The notes beneath the pieces are model-generated. The model was not told where the DNA came from. It worked only from the letters and a program-made list of their open reading frames with translations, and ran no database searches. Source: Bacillus stratosphericus (GTDB lineage Bacteria > Bacillota > Bacilli > Bacillales > Bacillaceae). From it: a stretch of DNA of 64,000 nt. The DNA lies in assembly GCF_020524495.1 (NCBI RefSeq), contig NZ_JAIVLB010000014.1, forward strand, positions 1 to 64,000, written 5' to 3'. This document shows positions 20,982 to 41,508 of the stretch, piece after piece. The position numbers and the translations under genes are program-made. Each line of letters begins with the position of its first letter. The first letter of the stretch is position 1.

Positions 20982-23900
20982 TTGACAGGTCAACTAGTTC
21001 AGTATGGACGACACCGCCAGCGTAGAAGCTACGCACGCATAAGCGAAGTGTTAGAATTACCAAATCTCATTGAAATTCAAACCTCTTCTTATCAGTGGTT
21101 TCTAGATGAGGGTCTTAGAGAGATGTTTCAAGATATATCCCCAATTGAGGATTTTACTGGTAACCTTTCTCTTGAATTCATTGATTACAGCCTAGGGGAT
21201 CCTAAGTATCCTGTAGCAGAATCGAAAGAACGTGATGTAACTTACTCTGCTCCACTAAGAGTAAAAGTTCGTTTAATTAACAAAGAAACTGGAGAAGTAA
21301 AAGATCAAGATGTGTTCATGGGTGATTTCCCAATTATGACAGACACAGGTACTTTTATCATTAATGGTGCGGAACGTGTAATCGTTTCTCAATTAGTGCG
21401 TTCTCCGAGTGTATATTTCAGTGGTAAAGTAGACAAAAACGGTAAAAAAGGTTTTACTGCGACTGTCATTCCAAACCGTGGCGCATGGTTAGAATACGAA
21501 ACTGATGCGAAGGATGTAGTCTATGTACGCATCGATCGCACACGTAAGTTGCCGGTTACGGTTCTTTTGCGTGCTCTCGGCTTCAGCTCTGATCAAGAGA
21601 TTCTTGACCTCATAGGCGAGAATGAATACTTGCGCAACACGCTTGAAAAAGACAACACAGAGAATGCCGATAAAGCACTTCTCGAAATCTACGAGCGCCT
21701 TCGCCCTGGGGAGCCGCCAACTGTTGAAAATGCGAAAAGCTTGCTAGACTCTCGCTTCTTTGATCCGAAGAGATATGACCTGGCAAATGTTGGACGCTAC
21801 AAGATTAATAAGAAGCTTCATATTAAAAATAGACTGTTCAATCAAAAATTGGCTGAAACGTTAGTTGATCCTGAAACAGGTGAAATTCTAGCAGAGAAAG
21901 GTCAAATTTTAGATAGAAGAGTTCTTGATAAAGTTCTTCCATACTTAGAAAACGGCATCGGATTTAGAAAGCTTTATCCGAACGGTGGCGTAGTAGAAGA
22001 TGAAGTAGAACTTCAATCTATTAAGATTTATGCACCGACCGATCAAGAAGGTGAGCAAGTGATCAATGTGATTGGTAATGCATATTTAGAGGAAGCTGTG
22101 AAAAATATCACGCCTTCTGACATCATTTCATCGATCAGTTACTTCTTTAACCTCCTTCACGGTGTAGGGGACACAGATGATATCGATCACTTAGGTAACC
22201 GTCGTCTGCGTTCTGTAGGTGAACTTCTGCAAAACCAATTCCGTATTGGTTTAAGTAGAATGGAGCGTGTTGTTCGTGAAAGAATGTCGATCCAAGACAC
22301 AAACACGATCACACCTCAGCAGCTGATCAACATTCGCCCTGTGATCGCTTCAATCAAAGAGTTCTTTGGTAGCTCTCAGCTTTCTCAGTTCATGGATCAA
22401 ACAAACCCGCTTGCTGAACTGACGCATAAACGTCGCTTGTCAGCACTCGGACCGGGTGGTTTGACACGTGAGCGTGCAGGAATGGAAGTTCGTGACGTTC
22501 ACTACTCTCACTATGGCCGTATGTGTCCGATTGAAACACCAGAGGGTCCAAACATTGGTTTGATCAACTCTTTATCTTCATTTGCGAAAGTGAATCGCTT
22601 CGGCTTTATCGAAACACCTTACCGTCGGGTTGACCCTGAAACAGGTAAAGTGACACCAAGAATCGATTACTTAACTGCTGATGAAGAGGATAACTATGTT
22701 GTAGCACAAGCGAACGCTCAGTTAGCTGAAGATGGTTCGTTTATCGATGATAACATTATCGCTCGTTTCAGAGGGGAAAACACAGTTGTTCCTCGAAACC
22801 GCGTTGACTACATGGACGTTTCGCCGAAGCAGGTTGTTTCTGCAGCGACAGCGTGTATCCCATTCTTAGAAAACGATGACTCTAACCGTGCTCTAATGGG
22901 AGCGAACATGCAACGTCAGGCTGTGCCTTTGATGCAGCCAGAATCACCGATTGTTGGTACAGGTATGGAGTATGTATCAGGTAAAGACTCTGGTGCTGCT
23001 GTAATCTGCCGCTACCCGGGTGTTGTAGAACGTGTTGAAGCGAAAAATATTTGGGTTCGTCGCTATGAAGACGTTGACGGACAACAAGTCAAAGGGAACC
23101 TAGACAAATACAGCTTGCTGAAATTTGTCCGCTCTAACCAAGGGACTTGCTACAACCAGCGCCCAATCGTAAGTGTTGGAGATGAAGTCGTTAAAGGAGA
23201 AATCCTTGCAGACGGACCTTCTATGGAAAAAGGTGAATTGGCTCTAGGGCGTAACGTCATGGTCGGCTTCATGACGTGGGACGGTTACAACTATGAGGAT
23301 GCGATCATTATGAGTGAGCGCCTTGTAAAAGATGACGTCTACACTTCTATTCATATTGAAGAATATGAATCAGAAGCTCGTGATACAAAGCTTGGACCAG
23401 AAGAAATTACGCGTGATATTCCAAACGTTGGGGAAGATGCTTTACGCAACCTTGACGAGCGTGGAATTATCCGTATTGGTGCAGAAGTAAAAGACGGAGA
23501 CCTTCTTGTAGGGAAAGTAACGCCTAAAGGTGTAACAGAACTGACAGCTGAAGAACGTCTATTACATGCAATCTTCGGTGAAAAGGCTCGTGAAGTGCGT
23601 GATACGTCTCTACGTGTTCCACACGGCGGCGGCGGAATTATTCACGATGTAAAAGTCTTTAACCGTGAAGATGGAGATGAATTACCACCAGGTGTGAACC
23701 AGTTAGTTCGTGTATACATCGTTCAGAAACGTAAAATTTCTGAAGGTGACAAAATGGCCGGACGACATGGTAACAAAGGGGTTATCTCTAAAATCCTTCC
23801 AGAAGAAGATATGCCGTATCTTCCAGATGGAACACCGATTGATATCATGTTAAACCCTCTAGGGGTACCATCTCGTATGAACATCGGTCAAGTGCTTGAG

Positions 23901-24563
23901 CTTCATATGGGTATGGCTGCACGTTACCTTGGCATCCACATTGCGTCACCAGTATTTGATGGTGCTCGTGAGGAAGATGTTTGGGAAACGCTTGAAGAAG
24001 CAGGTATGTCTCGTGATGCGAAAACAGTCCTTTATGATGGTCGAACTGGTGAACCATTCGACAACCGTGTTTCTGTCGGAATCATGTATATGATCAAACT
24101 GGCTCACATGGTTGACGATAAACTTCACGCTCGTTCAACTGGACCATACTCACTTGTTACGCAGCAGCCACTTGGCGGTAAAGCACAGTTTGGTGGTCAG
24201 CGTTTCGGAGAGATGGAAGTATGGGCACTTGAAGCTTACGGTGCTGCATACACACTTCAAGAAATCTTAACTGTTAAATCGGATGACGTTGTGGGTCGTG
24301 TGAAAACATACGAAGCCATTGTCAAAGGGGATAACGTACCTGAACCAGGTGTCCCTGAATCATTCAAAGTGTTAATCAAAGAACTTCAAAGTTTAGGTAT
24401 GGATGTGAAAATCCTATCTGGCGATGAAGAAGAGATAGAAATGAGAGATTTAGAAGACGATGAGGGAACGAAGAAAGCAGACGGATTAGCGTTATCTAAT
24501 GACGAAGATGCTGCAGACCTCGCACCTGTCGATCTTGAACGTGACGCAGTCACAAAAGAATAG
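20982..24563 (+). CDS. rpoB: RNA polymerase beta subunit
   Basis: Catalytic core subunit with the rifampicin pocket. The start is TTG 20982 ([19 protein letters not shown]), 5 nt after GAGGGGTGA. The GTG at 20973 overlaps that SD and adds three residues. The result, 1193 aa, equals B. subtilis RpoB. Rifampicin cluster I reads [20 protein letters not shown] with H482 and S487 wild type. The C-terminal switch/clamp region includes [20 protein letters not shown]. rpoC follows after 61 nt. Confidence 0.98.
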   Translation: MTGQLVQYGRHRQRRSYARISEVLELPNLIEIQTSSYQWFLDEGLREMFQDISPIEDFTGNLSLEFIDYSLGDPKYPVAESKERDVTYSAPLRVKVRLINKETGEVKDQDVFMGDFPIMTDTGTFIINGAERVIVSQLVRSPSVYFSGKVDKNGKKGFTATVIPNRGAWLEYETDAKDVVYVRIDRTRKLPVTVLLRALGFSSDQEILDLIGENEYLRNTLEKDNTENADKALLEIYERLRPGEPPTVENAKSLLDSRFFDPKRYDLANVGRYKINKKLHIKNRLFNQKLAETLVDPETGEILAEKGQILDRRVLDKVLPYLENGIGFRKLYPNGGVVEDEVELQSIKIYAPTDQEGEQVINVIGNAYLEEAVKNITPSDIISSISYFFNLLHGVGDTDDIDHLGNRRLRSVGELLQNQFRIGLSRMERVVRERMSIQDTNTITPQQLINIRPVIASIKEFFGSSQLSQFMDQTNPLAELTHKRRLSALGPGGLTRERAGMEVRDVHYSHYGRMCPIETPEGPNIGLINSLSSFAKVNRFGFIETPYRRVDPETGKVTPRIDYLTADEEDNYVVAQANAQLAEDGSFIDDNIIARFRGENTVVPRNRVDYMDVSPKQVVSAATACIPFLENDDSNRALMGANMQRQAVPLMQPESPIVGTGMEYVSGKDSGAAVICRYPGVVERVEAKNIWVRRYEDVDGQQVKGNLDKYSLLKFVRSNQGTCYNQRPIVSVGDEVVKGEILADGPSMEKGELALGRNVMVGFMTWDGYNYEDAIIMSERLVKDDVYTSIHIEEYESEARDTKLGPEEITRDIPNVGEDALRNLDERGIIRIGAEVKDGDLLVGKVTPKGVTELTAEERLLHAIFGEKAREVRDTSLRVPHGGGGIIHDVKVFNREDGDELPPGVNQLVRVYIVQKRKISEGDKMAGRHGNKGVISKILPEEDMPYLPDGTPIDIMLNPLGVPSRMNIGQVLELHMGMAARYLGIHIASPVFDGAREEDVWETLEEAGMSRDAKTVLYDGRTGEPFDNRVSVGIMYMIKLAHMVDDKLHARSTGPYSLVTQQPLGGKAQFGGQRFGEMEVWALEAYGAAYTLQEILTVKSDDVVGRVKTYEAIVKGDNVPEPGVPESFKVLIKELQSLGMDVKILSGDEEEIEMRDLEDDEGTKKADGLALSNDEDAADLAPVDLERDAVTKE

Positions 24564-24624
24564 AAGAAACGATTAGAGCAAGTGACTAGGGTATAACCCG
24601 AAGATTAAAAGGGAGGTAGGCCCC

Positions 24625-27600
24625 TTGCTAGATGTGAACAATTTTGAGTATATGAACATCGGTCTCGCATCACCTGATAAAATCCGTTCTTGGTCTTTTG
24701 GTGAAGTGAAAAAGCCTGAAACGATTAACTATCGTACACTGAAACCTGAAAAAGATGGTCTCTTTTGTGAACGTATCTTCGGACCGCAAAAAGACTGGGA
24801 ATGTCATTGTGGAAAGTATAAACGCGTTCGTTATAAGGGTGTTGTATGTGACCGTTGTGGTGTAGAGGTAACACGGGCGAAAGTCCGTCGTGAGAGAATG
24901 GGGCATATCGAACTGGCTGCCCCAGTTTCCCACATTTGGTATTTCAAAGGTATCCCAAGCCGTATGGGGCTTGTTCTTGATATGTCACCACGTGCGTTAG
25001 AAGAAGTGATCTACTTCGCTTCTTACGTAGTGACAGATCCAGGCAATACACCGCTTGAGAAGAAACAACTTCTTTCTGAAAAAGAATTCCGTGCTTATTT
25101 AGATAAGTACGGTAATACGTTCCAAGCAGCTATGGGTGCAGAAGCAATTAACAAACTTCTTCAAGATATCGATCTTGTAAAAGAAGTGGATACACTTAAA
25201 GAAGAACTAAAAACAGCCCAAGGACAGCGTCGTACACGTGCGATCAAACGCCTTGAAGTATTGGAAGCCTTCCGTAACTCAGGAAACAAACCGTCTTGGA
25301 TGATCCTTGATGTACTTCCGGTGATCCCACCAGAATTACGTCCAATGGTTCAGCTTGATGGTGGACGTTTTGCTACTTCTGACTTGAATGACCTTTATCG
25401 TCGTGTCATCAACCGTAACAATCGTCTGAAACGTCTATTAGATCTTGGTGCGCCAAGCATCATCGTTCAGAACGAAAAGCGTATGCTTCAAGAAGCTGTC
25501 GATGCCTTGATTGATAATGGACGTAGAGGTCGACCAGTAACAGGACCAGGGAATAGACCGTTGAAATCTCTTTCTCACATGCTGAAAGGGAAGCAAGGTC
25601 GTTTCCGTCAAAACTTGCTTGGTAAACGTGTTGACTATTCTGGACGTTCCGTTATCGTGGTAGGGCCACATTTGAAAATGTATCAGTGTGGACTTCCGAA
25701 AGAAATGGCTCTTGAATTATTCAAACCATTTGTGATGAAGGAGCTTGTTGAAAAAGGATTAGCTCACAACATTAAGAGCGCAAAGCGTAAAATTGAGCGT
25801 GTGCAGCCGGAAGTATGGGATGTTTTAGAATCAGTTATTCGTGAGCATCCAGTCTTACTAAACCGTGCACCAACTCTTCACAGACTTGGTATTCAAGCGT
25901 TTGAACCTACACTTGTGGAAGGACGGGCAATTCGTTTGCATCCACTTGTATGTACAGCCTACAACGCTGACTTTGATGGTGACCAAATGGCGGTTCACGT
26001 ACCATTATCTGCTGAAGCCCAAGCTGAAGCTCGTATCTTAATGCTTGCTGCTCAAAACATTTTGAATCCGAAAGATGGAAAACCAGTTGTTACGCCATCT
26101 CAGGATATGGTACTTGGTAATTACTACCTAACACTTGAGCGCAAAGGTGCTATCGGAGAAGGTATGGTCTTCAAAGATACTGACGAAGCCCTTTTAGCTT
26201 ATCAAAATGGTTACGTACATCTTCATACACGTGTAGCTGTTGCATCCAGCTCGTTGAAGAATGTTACATTCACTGATGAACAGCGCTCTAAATTGTTGAT
26301 TACAACAGTTGGAAAACTGATCTTTAACGAAATCTTACCGGAATCTTTCCCATACATGAATGAGCCGACTAAGAGCAATATTGAAGAAAAAACGCCCGAC
26401 CGTTTCTTCCTTGAAAAAGGTGAAGATGTAAAAGCTGCGATCGAGAAACAAGAAATAAATGCGCCGTTCAAAAAAGGTATTTTAGGAAAAATCATTGCTG
26501 AAATCTTTAAGAGATTCCATATCACTGAGACATCTAAAATGCTTGACCGCATGAAAAATCTTGGTTTCAGATACTCTACTAAAGCCGGTATTACTGTTGG
26601 TGTGTCTGATATTGTCGTATTAGATGATAAGCAGCAAATTCTTGAAGAAGCACAAGCAAAAGTAGATAACGTCATGAAGCAATTCAGACGTGGTTTGATT
26701 ACAGAGGAAGAGCGTTATGAGAGAGTCATCTCAATCTGGAGTTCTTCAAAAGATGTCATCCAAGGTAAACTGATGAAGTCCCTTGATGAAGTCAACCCAA
26801 TCTACATGATGAGTGACTCTGGAGCGCGTGGTAACGCATCTAACTTCACTCAGCTGGCTGGTATGCGTGGTCTGATGGCCAACCCGGCTGGACGTATCAT
26901 TGAACTTCCGATTAAATCTAGTTTCCGTGAAGGTTTAACCGTATTGGAATACTTTATTTCTACTCACGGAGCGCGTAAAGGTCTTGCGGATACAGCCCTT
27001 AAAACAGCTGACTCAGGTTACCTCACGCGTCGTCTCGTAGATGTTGCACAGGATGTTATCATCCGTGAAACAGATTGCGGTACAGACCGTGGAATCTTGG
27101 CGAAGTCCATTAAAGAAGGAAATGAAATTATTGAGAAACTTGAAGAACGTCTCATCGGACGTTTTGCAAGAAAACCAATTGTTCACCCTGAAACGGGCGA
27201 AGTCATTGTTAACGAGAACGAACTAATTGATGAAGATAAAGCACTTGAAGTAGTTGAAGTAGGTATTGAGGAAGTATGGATCCGTTCTGCATTTACATGT
27301 AACACGCCTCATGGTGTATGTAAACGATGCTACGGCCGAAACCTTGCAACTGGTACTGATGTTGAAGTTGGTGAGGCAGTTGGAATCATCGCTGCACAAT
27401 CAATCGGTGAGCCAGGAACACAGCTTACAATGCGTACGTTCCACACCGGTGGGGTAGCAGGAGACGACATCACACAAGGTTTACCTCGTATCCAAGAGCT
27501 ATTTGAAGCGCGTAATCCGAAAGGGCAAGCAACCATCTCTGAAATTGATGGTGTCGTTGCTGAAATCAACGATGTTCGTGACAAGCAGCAGGAAATTGTG

Positions 27601-28224
27601 GTTCAAGGCGAAGTTGAAACTCGTTCTTACACAGCTCCTTACAATGCACGTCTGAAAGTTGTTGAAGGTGACAAAGTCACTCGTGGTCAAGTGCTTACAG
27701 AAGGTTCTATCGATCCAAAAGAACTTCTCAAAGTGACTGACATGACAGCTGTTCAAGAATATCTGCTTCATGAAGTACAAAAAGTATATCGTATGCAAGG
27801 GGTAGAAATTGGAGATAAGCACGTAGAAGTAATGGTTCGCCAAATGCTTCGCAAAGTGCGTGTCGCTGATGCAGGGGATACAGACGTATTACCAGGCACA
27901 CTTCTTGATGTACATCAATTCACTGAAGCGAACAAAAAAGTACTATTCGAAGGCAAACGTCCTGCAACAGGTCGTCCAGTTCTTCTTGGTATTACAAAAG
28001 CATCGCTTGAAACAGACTCATTCTTGTCTGCTGCATCCTTCCAAGAAACGACTCGTGTCCTAACAGATGCGGCGATCAAAGGCAAACGTGATGAACTGCT
28101 TGGCTTGAAAGAGAATGTAATCATCGGTAAACTTGTTCCTGCTGGAACGGGAATGCAAAACTACCGTAAAGTTAAGCCGGTTTCCCAAGTGCAACCGACT
28201 GACGACATGGTTCCTGTAGAGTAA
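24625..28224 (+). CDS. rpoC: RNA polymerase beta' subunit
   Basis: Active-site subunit, 1199 aa as in B. subtilis, TTG start after GGGAGGT. Visible: the N-terminal zinc ribbon [20 protein letters not shown], the Mg-binding NADFDGD at 447-453, the bridge helix/trigger-loop region ([21 protein letters not shown] and [20 protein letters not shown]-like), and a second zinc site [11 protein letters not shown]. It lacks the large Gram-negative insertions. Confidence 0.98.
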   Translation: MLDVNNFEYMNIGLASPDKIRSWSFGEVKKPETINYRTLKPEKDGLFCERIFGPQKDWECHCGKYKRVRYKGVVCDRCGVEVTRAKVRRERMGHIELAAPVSHIWYFKGIPSRMGLVLDMSPRALEEVIYFASYVVTDPGNTPLEKKQLLSEKEFRAYLDKYGNTFQAAMGAEAINKLLQDIDLVKEVDTLKEELKTAQGQRRTRAIKRLEVLEAFRNSGNKPSWMILDVLPVIPPELRPMVQLDGGRFATSDLNDLYRRVINRNNRLKRLLDLGAPSIIVQNEKRMLQEAVDALIDNGRRGRPVTGPGNRPLKSLSHMLKGKQGRFRQNLLGKRVDYSGRSVIVVGPHLKMYQCGLPKEMALELFKPFVMKELVEKGLAHNIKSAKRKIERVQPEVWDVLESVIREHPVLLNRAPTLHRLGIQAFEPTLVEGRAIRLHPLVCTAYNADFDGDQMAVHVPLSAEAQAEARILMLAAQNILNPKDGKPVVTPSQDMVLGNYYLTLERKGAIGEGMVFKDTDEALLAYQNGYVHLHTRVAVASSSLKNVTFTDEQRSKLLITTVGKLIFNEILPESFPYMNEPTKSNIEEKTPDRFFLEKGEDVKAAIEKQEINAPFKKGILGKIIAEIFKRFHITETSKMLDRMKNLGFRYSTKAGITVGVSDIVVLDDKQQILEEAQAKVDNVMKQFRRGLITEEERYERVISIWSSSKDVIQGKLMKSLDEVNPIYMMSDSGARGNASNFTQLAGMRGLMANPAGRIIELPIKSSFREGLTVLEYFISTHGARKGLADTALKTADSGYLTRRLVDVAQDVIIRETDCGTDRGILAKSIKEGNEIIEKLEERLIGRFARKPIVHPETGEVIVNENELIDEDKALEVVEVGIEEVWIRSAFTCNTPHGVCKRCYGRNLATGTDVEVGEAVGIIAAQSIGEPGTQLTMRTFHTGGVAGDDITQGLPRIQELFEARNPKGQATISEIDGVVAEINDVRDKQQEIVVQGEVETRSYTAPYNARLKVVEGDKVTRGQVLTEGSIDPKELLKVTDMTAVQEYLLHEVQKVYRMQGVEIGDKHVEVMVRQMLRKVRVADAGDTDVLPGTLLDVHQFTEANKKVLFEGKRPATGRPVLLGITKASLETDSFLSAASFQETTRVLTDAAIKGKRDELLGLKENVIIGKLVPAGTGMQNYRKVKPVSQVQPTDDMVPVE

Positions 28225-28265
28225 TCTTTCTCTTAAGAATTCCATAAAAGTCCTCAAAAAATGGT

Positions 28266-28325
28266 GAAGGATGTCAAGATAATCTGTCATACGATATTGA
28301 CATCCTTCTGCCATGATGATAATAT
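28266..28325 (+). promoter_or_regulatory. Promoter of the str operon embedded in an inverted repeat
   Basis: TTGACA (28297-28302), 17 bp, TAATAT (28320-28325) is a near-perfect SigA promoter for ybxF-rpsL. Its -35 lies in the 3' arm of a perfect 12-bp inverted repeat GAAGGATGTCAA (28266-28277) / TTGACATCCTTC (28297-28308). The hairpin would form in rpoC read-through RNA. Confidence 0.8.
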
Positions 28326-28370
28326 AACCAAGGTGCTCAAAATAAAACCTGTTACTTTGGAGGATATTTG

Positions 28371-28619
28371 ATGTCTTATGATAAAGTATCACAGGCTCAA
28401 TCCATTATTATTGGTACGAAGCAAACAGTAAAAGCTCTAAAACGAGATTCAGTAAAGGAAATCGTCGTAGCAAAAGATGCTGATCCTACCTTAATAGCTA
28501 GTGTAATGAAACTAGCACAAGAGAAGGATGTAGACATTTTAGTGGTAGATTCCATGAAAAAGCTCGGCAAAGCCTGCGGAATTGAAGTTGGGGCAGCATC
28601 TGTTGCCATTAAGTTATAA
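28371..28619 (+). CDS. ybxF: YbxF, L7Ae/L30e-family kink-turn-binding ribosomal protein
   Basis: An 82-aa L7Ae-fold protein that binds K-turn RNAs. Signature stretches are KQTVKALKR near the N-terminus and [19 protein letters not shown] at the C-terminus. ATG 28371 follows TTGGAGGA; a TTG directly before it is not needed. First gene of the str operon in Bacillus. A perfect 8-bp hairpin GTTTTTGC/GCAAAAAC (28632-28658) follows, with no T run. Confidence 0.94.
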   Translation: MSYDKVSQAQSIIIGTKQTVKALKRDSVKEIVVAKDADPTLIASVMKLAQEKDVDILVVDSMKKLGKACGIEVGAASVAIKL

Positions 28620-28727
28620 CGTACTTGTTTTGTTTTTGCGTGCTTAAAATGCAAAAACATTGTTTTTTGCCTTTTGATGAACCACCTGGGTATGTGGGTT
28701 ATAAAAAAGCAATGAAGGGAGGAATAA

Positions 28728-29150
<423 letters not shown>

Positions 29151-29250
29151 TAGAATCAAACATAAGGGTTTTTAGGAGTTGATTTCAGATCAGTGGAGTT
29201 AAGAAACTGACAATGAAACTGAGATGAAAGACAGATAGAAATCCTTTTAA

Positions 29251-29742
<492 letters not shown>

Positions 29743-29796
29743 GATTTATACCAAACTAAAAAAACTATTCCCTAATAAGGAAGGAGAAATTACCCA

Positions 29797-31875
29797 ATGG
29801 CAAGAGAGTTCTCCTTAGACAAAACTCGTAATATTGGCATCATGGCTCACATCGATGCCGGTAAAACGACAACGACTGAGCGTATCTTGTACTACACTGG
29901 TCGTATCCATAAAATTGGTGAAACTCACGAAGGAGCTTCACAAATGGACTGGATGGAGCAGGAGCAAGAACGTGGTATTACAATCACTTCTGCAGCAACT
30001 ACAGCACAATGGAAAGGTTACCGTGTAAACATCATTGATACACCAGGACACGTAGACTTCACAGTTGAAGTTGAACGTTCTTTACGTGTACTTGATGGTG
30101 CGGTTGCTGTTCTTGATGCACAATCAGGTGTAGAGCCACAAACTGAAACGGTTTGGCGCCAAGCAACAACTTACGGAGTACCTCGTATCGTATTCGTTAA
30201 CAAAATGGATAAAACAGGTGCGGACTTCCTTTACTCTGTAAGCACATTAAGAGATCGTCTTCAAGCAAACGCTCATGCAATTCAATTGCCGATCGGTGCT
30301 GAAGATCAATTCGAAGGAATCATCGACCTTGTAGAAAATGTAGCATACTTCTACGAAGATGACCTTGGAACTCGCTCTGATGCGAAAGAAATCCCTGCTG
30401 AGTATAAGGACAAAGCTGAAGAGCTTCGTAGCAGCTTAATTGAAGCTGTCGCTGAGCTTGATGAAGAGCTTATGGAAAAATACCTTGAGGGTGAAGAAAT
30501 CACAATTCCTGAATTGAAAGCTGCAATCCGTAAAGGAACGTTGAATGTTGAATTCTATCCAGTTCTTGTTGGATCTGCTTTCAAAAACAAAGGTGTTCAG
30601 CTTGTACTTGACGCTGTGCTTGATTACCTTCCTGCACCAACTGATGTTGCTGCAATCAAAGGTATCCTGCCAGATACAAATGAAGAGGTTGTGCGTGAAT
30701 CTACTGACGACGCGCCATTCTCTGCACTTGCATTTAAAGTTATGACTGACCCTTATGTTGGGAAACTAACTTTTTTCCGCGTATACTCTGGAACACTTGA
30801 TTCTGGTTCTTACGTGAAGAACTCTTCTAAGAACAAGCGTGAACGTGTTGGACGTATCCTTCAAATGCACGCTAACAGCCGTGAAGAAATCTCTACTGTT
30901 TACGCAGGAGATATCGCAGCAGCTGTAGGTCTTAAAGATACATCTACTGGGGATACTCTTTGTGACGAGAAAGATCTTGTTATCCTTGAGTCTATGGAAT
31001 TCCCAGAGCCAGTTATCGATGTAGCAATCGAGCCTAAATCTAAGGCTGACCAAGATAAAATGAGTATCGCTTTAGCTAAACTAGCTGAAGAGGACCCAAC
31101 TTTCCGTACGCAAACAAACCCTGAAACGGGTCAAACGATCATCTCTGGTATGGGTGAGCTTCACCTTGATATCATTGTTGACCGTATGAAGCGTGAATTC
31201 AAGGTTGAAGCTAACGTAGGAGCTCCTCAAGTTGCGTACCGTGAAACGTTCCGTACTGGTGCGAAAGTTGAAGGTAAATTCGTACGTCAGTCTGGTGGAC
31301 GTGGTCAGTTCGGACACGTTTGGATCGAATTCGAACCAAACGAAGAAGGCGCAGGCTTCGAATTTGAAAATGCAATCGTCGGTGGGGTTGTTCCTCGTGA
31401 ATACATCCCAGCTATTCAAGCAGGTCTTGAAGATTCACTTGAAAATGGTGTATTAGCTGGATTCCCATTAATCGACATCAAAGCTAAGTTATTTGATGGA
31501 TCTTACCACGATGTTGATTCTAACGAAATGGCGTTCAAAATTGCTGCATCTATGGCATTGAAAAATGCTGTCAGCAAATGTAACCCAGTTCTACTTGAGC
31601 CAATGATGAAAGTAGAAGTCGTTATCCCAGAAGAATACATGGGAGACATCATGGGTGATATCACATCTCGTCGTGGACGTGTAGAAGGTATGGAAGCTCG
31701 TGGTAACGCTCAAGTTGTTCGTGCTATGGTTCCACTTTCTGAAATGTTCGGATATGCAACTGCACTCCGTTCTAACACACAAGGTCGAGGTACTTTCACT
31801 ATGCACATGGATCACTACGAAGAAGTGCCTAAGAGCATCAGTGAAGAAATCATCAAAAAAAATAAAGGTGAATAA
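29797..31875 (+). CDS. fusA: Elongation factor G
   Basis: GTPase driving ribosomal translocation. It is 692 aa with P-loop [22 protein letters not shown] (G3) and NKMD (G4). Domains II-V follow, including domain IV with [10 protein letters not shown]. Not the ribosome-protection or fusA2 type, judged by position and sequence. AAGGAGAAATTACCC precedes the ATG. Confidence 0.98.
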   Translation: MAREFSLDKTRNIGIMAHIDAGKTTTTERILYYTGRIHKIGETHEGASQMDWMEQEQERGITITSAATTAQWKGYRVNIIDTPGHVDFTVEVERSLRVLDGAVAVLDAQSGVEPQTETVWRQATTYGVPRIVFVNKMDKTGADFLYSVSTLRDRLQANAHAIQLPIGAEDQFEGIIDLVENVAYFYEDDLGTRSDAKEIPAEYKDKAEELRSSLIEAVAELDEELMEKYLEGEEITIPELKAAIRKGTLNVEFYPVLVGSAFKNKGVQLVLDAVLDYLPAPTDVAAIKGILPDTNEEVVRESTDDAPFSALAFKVMTDPYVGKLTFFRVYSGTLDSGSYVKNSSKNKRERVGRILQMHANSREEISTVYAGDIAAAVGLKDTSTGDTLCDEKDLVILESMEFPEPVIDVAIEPKSKADQDKMSIALAKLAEEDPTFRTQTNPETGQTIISGMGELHLDIIVDRMKREFKVEANVGAPQVAYRETFRTGAKVEGKFVRQSGGRGQFGHVWIEFEPNEEGAGFEFENAIVGGVVPREYIPAIQAGLEDSLENGVLAGFPLIDIKAKLFDGSYHDVDSNEMAFKIAASMALKNAVSKCNPVLLEPMMKVEVVIPEEYMGDIMGDITSRRGRVEGMEARGNAQVVRAMVPLSEMFGYATALRSNTQGRGTFTMHMDHYEEVPKSISEEIIKKNKGE

Positions 31876-31904
31876 TTGATTTTGCCTTTAAACTAAAGTA
31901 TAAC
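31876..31904 (+). promoter_or_regulatory. Possible internal promoter of tufA
   Basis: TTGATT (31876-31881), 17-bp spacer, TATAAC (31899-31904), starting one base after the fusA stop. It would give extra EF-Tu transcription. Confidence 0.5.
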
Positions 31905-31993
31905 TACTATTGAAGATCAGAAAGTGGGAGGTAACTCTTCACTTTCTATCATTCTATACCAAATACAATGAACCTTTAAGGAGGATTTTTAGA

Positions 31994-33184
31994 ATGGCTA
32001 AAGAAAAATTCGATCGTTCCAAATCGCATGCTAACATTGGTACAATTGGACACGTTGACCATGGTAAAACAACTCTAACTGCTGCTATCTCAACAGTTCT
32101 TCATAAGAAATCTGGTAAAGGTACAGCTATGGCTTATGACCAAATCGATGGTGCTCCAGAAGAGCGCGAGCGTGGAATCACAATCTCAACTGCACACGTT
32201 GAGTATGAAACTGAAACTCGTCACTATGCACACGTAGACTGCCCAGGACACGCTGACTACGTTAAAAACATGATTACTGGTGCTGCTCAAATGGACGGTG
32301 CGATCTTAGTAGTATCTGCTGCTGACGGTCCAATGCCACAAACACGTGAGCACATCCTACTTTCTCGTAACGTAGGTGTACCATACATCGTAGTATTCCT
32401 TAACAAATGTGACATGGTTGACGATGAAGAGTTACTTGAACTTGTTGAAATGGAAGTTCGTGACCTTCTTTCTGACTATGACTTCCCTGGTGACGATGTA
32501 CCAGTTATCAAAGGTTCTGCTCTTAAAGCTCTTGAAGGAGATGCTGACTACGAAGCTAAAATCTTTGAACTTATGGATGCGGTTGATGAGTACATCCCAA
32601 CTCCAGAGCGTGACACTGAGAAGCCTTTCATGATGCCAGTTGAGGACGTATTCTCAATCACTGGTCGTGGAACAGTTGCTACTGGCCGTGTTGAGCGTGG
32701 ACAAGTTAAAGTCGGTGACGAAGTCGAAATCATCGGTCTTCAAGAAGAAAACGGTAAAACAACTGTTACAGGTGTTGAAATGTTCCGTAAGCTTCTTGAC
32801 TATGCTGAAGCTGGTGACAACATCGGTGCACTACTTCGTGGTGTATCTCGTGAAGACATTCAACGTGGTCAAGTACTTGCTAAACCAGGTACAATCACTC
32901 CACATAGCCGTTTCAAAGCTGAAGTTTATGTACTTTCTAAAGAAGAGGGTGGACGTCATACTCCATTCTTCACTAACTACCGTCCTCAGTTCTACTTCCG
33001 TACAACTGACGTAACTGGTATCGTACATCTTCCAGAAGGTACTGAAATGGTAATGCCTGGCGATAACACTGAGATGGAAGTTGAACTTATCTCTACTATC
33101 GCTATCGAAGAAGGAACTCGTTTCTCTATCCGTGAGGGTGGACGTACTGTAGGTTCTGGCGTCGTTTCAACTATCATTAAGTAA
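31994..33184 (+). CDS. tufA: Elongation factor Tu
   Basis: EF-Tu delivers aminoacyl-tRNA to the ribosome. ATG 31994 after AAGGAGG gives the standard 396 aa starting [12 protein letters not shown]; the frame open from 31910 is leader. G1 [10 protein letters not shown], switch [11 protein letters not shown] and NKCD are present, with domains II and III complete. It ends the str operon at a strong terminator. Confidence 0.98.
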   Translation: MAKEKFDRSKSHANIGTIGHVDHGKTTLTAAISTVLHKKSGKGTAMAYDQIDGAPEERERGITISTAHVEYETETRHYAHVDCPGHADYVKNMITGAAQMDGAILVVSAADGPMPQTREHILLSRNVGVPYIVVFLNKCDMVDDEELLELVEMEVRDLLSDYDFPGDDVPVIKGSALKALEGDADYEAKIFELMDAVDEYIPTPERDTEKPFMMPVEDVFSITGRGTVATGRVERGQVKVGDEVEIIGLQEENGKTTVTGVEMFRKLLDYAEAGDNIGALLRGVSREDIQRGQVLAKPGTITPHSRFKAEVYVLSKEEGGRHTPFFTNYRPQFYFRTTDVTGIVHLPEGTEMVMPGDNTEMEVELISTIAIEEGTRFSIREGGRTVGSGVVSTIIK

Positions 33185-33193
33185 TCAACATAT

Positions 33194-33228
33194 AAAAGAG
33201 ACTCCTTGCCAAAAGGGTCTCTTTTTTT
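33194..33228 (+). terminator. Terminator of the str operon (after tufA)
   Basis: AAAAGAGAC-T-CCTT, short loop, AAGGGTCTCTTTT with seven T residues: a strong intrinsic terminator. Confidence 0.93.
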
Positions 33229-33294
33229 GCTTTTTCAGATCAGAACGGCTACTATAAGCTATAGAATCTATATTGAACCGAGAGGATCACTGGA

Positions 33295-34254
33295 ATGGCA
33301 AAGACATATTTGAAAAAATGGGTGATTGGTGGGGTAGACCAATGGACCATGATGAAAGAGGATCATTCAAAAGAGACAAAGCCCGTTCTTTTATTTTTAC
33401 ACGGTGGACCTGGCTCAGCTCAAATTAGTTATATCGGTTCCTTTCATGAGGAACTTGATCAAGACTTCACAGTCGTCCAATGGGATCAGCGCGGCGCAGG
33501 GCTTTCATATCAAAAAAATATTCCTGCTTCATCGATGACCATTCAGCAATTTGTCGAGGATACGATTGAGCTCACAGAAAAACTCCTTTCCCACGTTGGC
33601 CAATCGAAATTATACATTGCAGGATACTCATGGGGTTCATTGATTGCTATACAAGCAGTACATAGACGTCCATATCTATATCATGCTTATTATGGAATTA
33701 GTCAGGTAGTAGATGTATTAAAAGAAAATATTGTCTCTTATGAGCTTCTTCAGAGAAAATACCATCGCAATCGACTCTTCACTAGTTGTCTGCGATTACT
33801 TACGCCTCCTCCGTGGAAACGAAGCTCAGCTCATGCATTGTTCTCTCTATATAAAGAGTTCGCAAAAGCAGGATTCACGCTTAGGTGGAAGCCGATTTTT
33901 CAAATGATGGGAGCGTTTCTCCATAGCAAGCATTATCAGCTTATAGATAAATGGAGATTTCTCAAAGGGCAGAAGTTTAGTCAAAGCAAGCTGTGGGATG
34001 AGCTGATGAATGAGAGCATTCAAAACCGAGTTTCTACTATATTAATACCGTGCTACTTTATCAATGGTGCACATGACTTGATTACACCAGCTGATGTATC
34101 AAAACCATATGTTGACCAATTAACGACACCAATAAAAGAATGGTTCACCTTTAAAGATTCTGCACATTCCCCACATCTTGAAGAACCAGATGAATTCATT
34201 CGTATCGTAAGAAAGACTGCTATACATCATCTTCAGGGAAAGCTTGATTTATAG
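33295..34254 (+). CDS. ybaC: YbaC, alpha/beta hydrolase (proline iminopeptidase-like)
   Basis: Predicted serine aminopeptidase/hydrolase of the proline iminopeptidase type; substrate unknown. The 319 aa include the oxyanion segment HGGPGS (H36 on), nucleophile elbow GYSWGS with S112, acid D261 in GAHDLITP and base H291 in DSAHSPHLEEP, so the catalytic triad is intact. A helical cap lies at about 140-245. It sits between tufA and rpsJ as in B. subtilis, as a monocistronic unit. Confidence 0.9.
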   Translation: MAKTYLKKWVIGGVDQWTMMKEDHSKETKPVLLFLHGGPGSAQISYIGSFHEELDQDFTVVQWDQRGAGLSYQKNIPASSMTIQQFVEDTIELTEKLLSHVGQSKLYIAGYSWGSLIAIQAVHRRPYLYHAYYGISQVVDVLKENIVSYELLQRKYHRNRLFTSCLRLLTPPPWKRSSAHALFSLYKEFAKAGFTLRWKPIFQMMGAFLHSKHYQLIDKWRFLKGQKFSQSKLWDELMNESIQNRVSTILIPCYFINGAHDLITPADVSKPYVDQLTTPIKEWFTFKDSAHSPHLEEPDEFIRIVRKTAIHHLQGKLDL

Positions 34255-34272
34255 GCTGAACCCCTGTATAAT
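34244..34272 (+). promoter_or_regulatory. Possible distal promoter of the S10 operon
   Basis: TTGATT (34244-34249), 17 bp, TATAAT (34267-34272), overlapping the end of ybaC. Confidence 0.55.
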
Positions 34273-34311
34273 ATAAAAAGTGTGCAAATCATAAATTTAT
34301 CTGATTTATTA

Positions 34312-34340
34312 TTGCAACACACAGGCCAATTTGTTACAAT
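34312..34340 (+). promoter_or_regulatory. Main SigA promoter of the S10 operon
   Basis: TTGCAA (34312-34317), 17 bp, TACAAT (34335-34340). It is followed by a leader of about 125 nt with GC-rich paired segments (around CCCGGCCGC) before rpsJ. Confidence 0.75.
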
Positions 34341-34415
34341 AGTGCATGTTGGTCTTTGACTGCGATGAAGTGAGAGGTTGCTGACACACCCGGCCGCTTT
34401 GCCATGGCGAGGTGA

Positions 34416-35449
<1,034 letters not shown>

Positions 35450-35458
35450 CTCTCTTAG

Positions 35459-36387
<929 letters not shown>

Positions 36388-36394
36388 ATCTTAA

Positions 36395-37249
<855 letters not shown>

Positions 37250-37273
37250 CGGGGTTGTCTACGGTTCATTTAG

Positions 37274-37585
<312 letters not shown>

Positions 37586-37602
37586 TGAGAGGAGGCTTTT
37601 AA

Positions 37603-39230
<1,628 letters not shown>

Positions 39231-39237
39231 TAATTAG

Positions 39238-39519
<282 letters not shown>

Positions 39520-39522
39520 TAA

Positions 39523-39927
<405 letters not shown>

Positions 39928-39962
39928 TGAATACAATCCGCGACTCAAGGAGGTGCGATTAA

Positions 39963-40274
<312 letters not shown>

Positions 40275-40281
40275 TAAATAA

Positions 40282-40839
<558 letters not shown>

Positions 40840-40846
40840 TCAATGA

Positions 40847-41047
<201 letters not shown>

Positions 41048-41075
41048 TCCCCATAAATGGGAAGGAGGTTATTAA

Positions 41076-41477
<402 letters not shown>

Positions 41478-41508
41478 AAAAAGTTTAAGATGAATGGAGG
41501 TGCTTGGT

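Noticed and set aside
31591-31815. Minus-strand frames opposite fusA and tufA (also 30766-31053, 31081-31419)
   Set aside because: Cysteine/serine/threonine-rich translations typical of antisense shadows of highly expressed genes; no SD.
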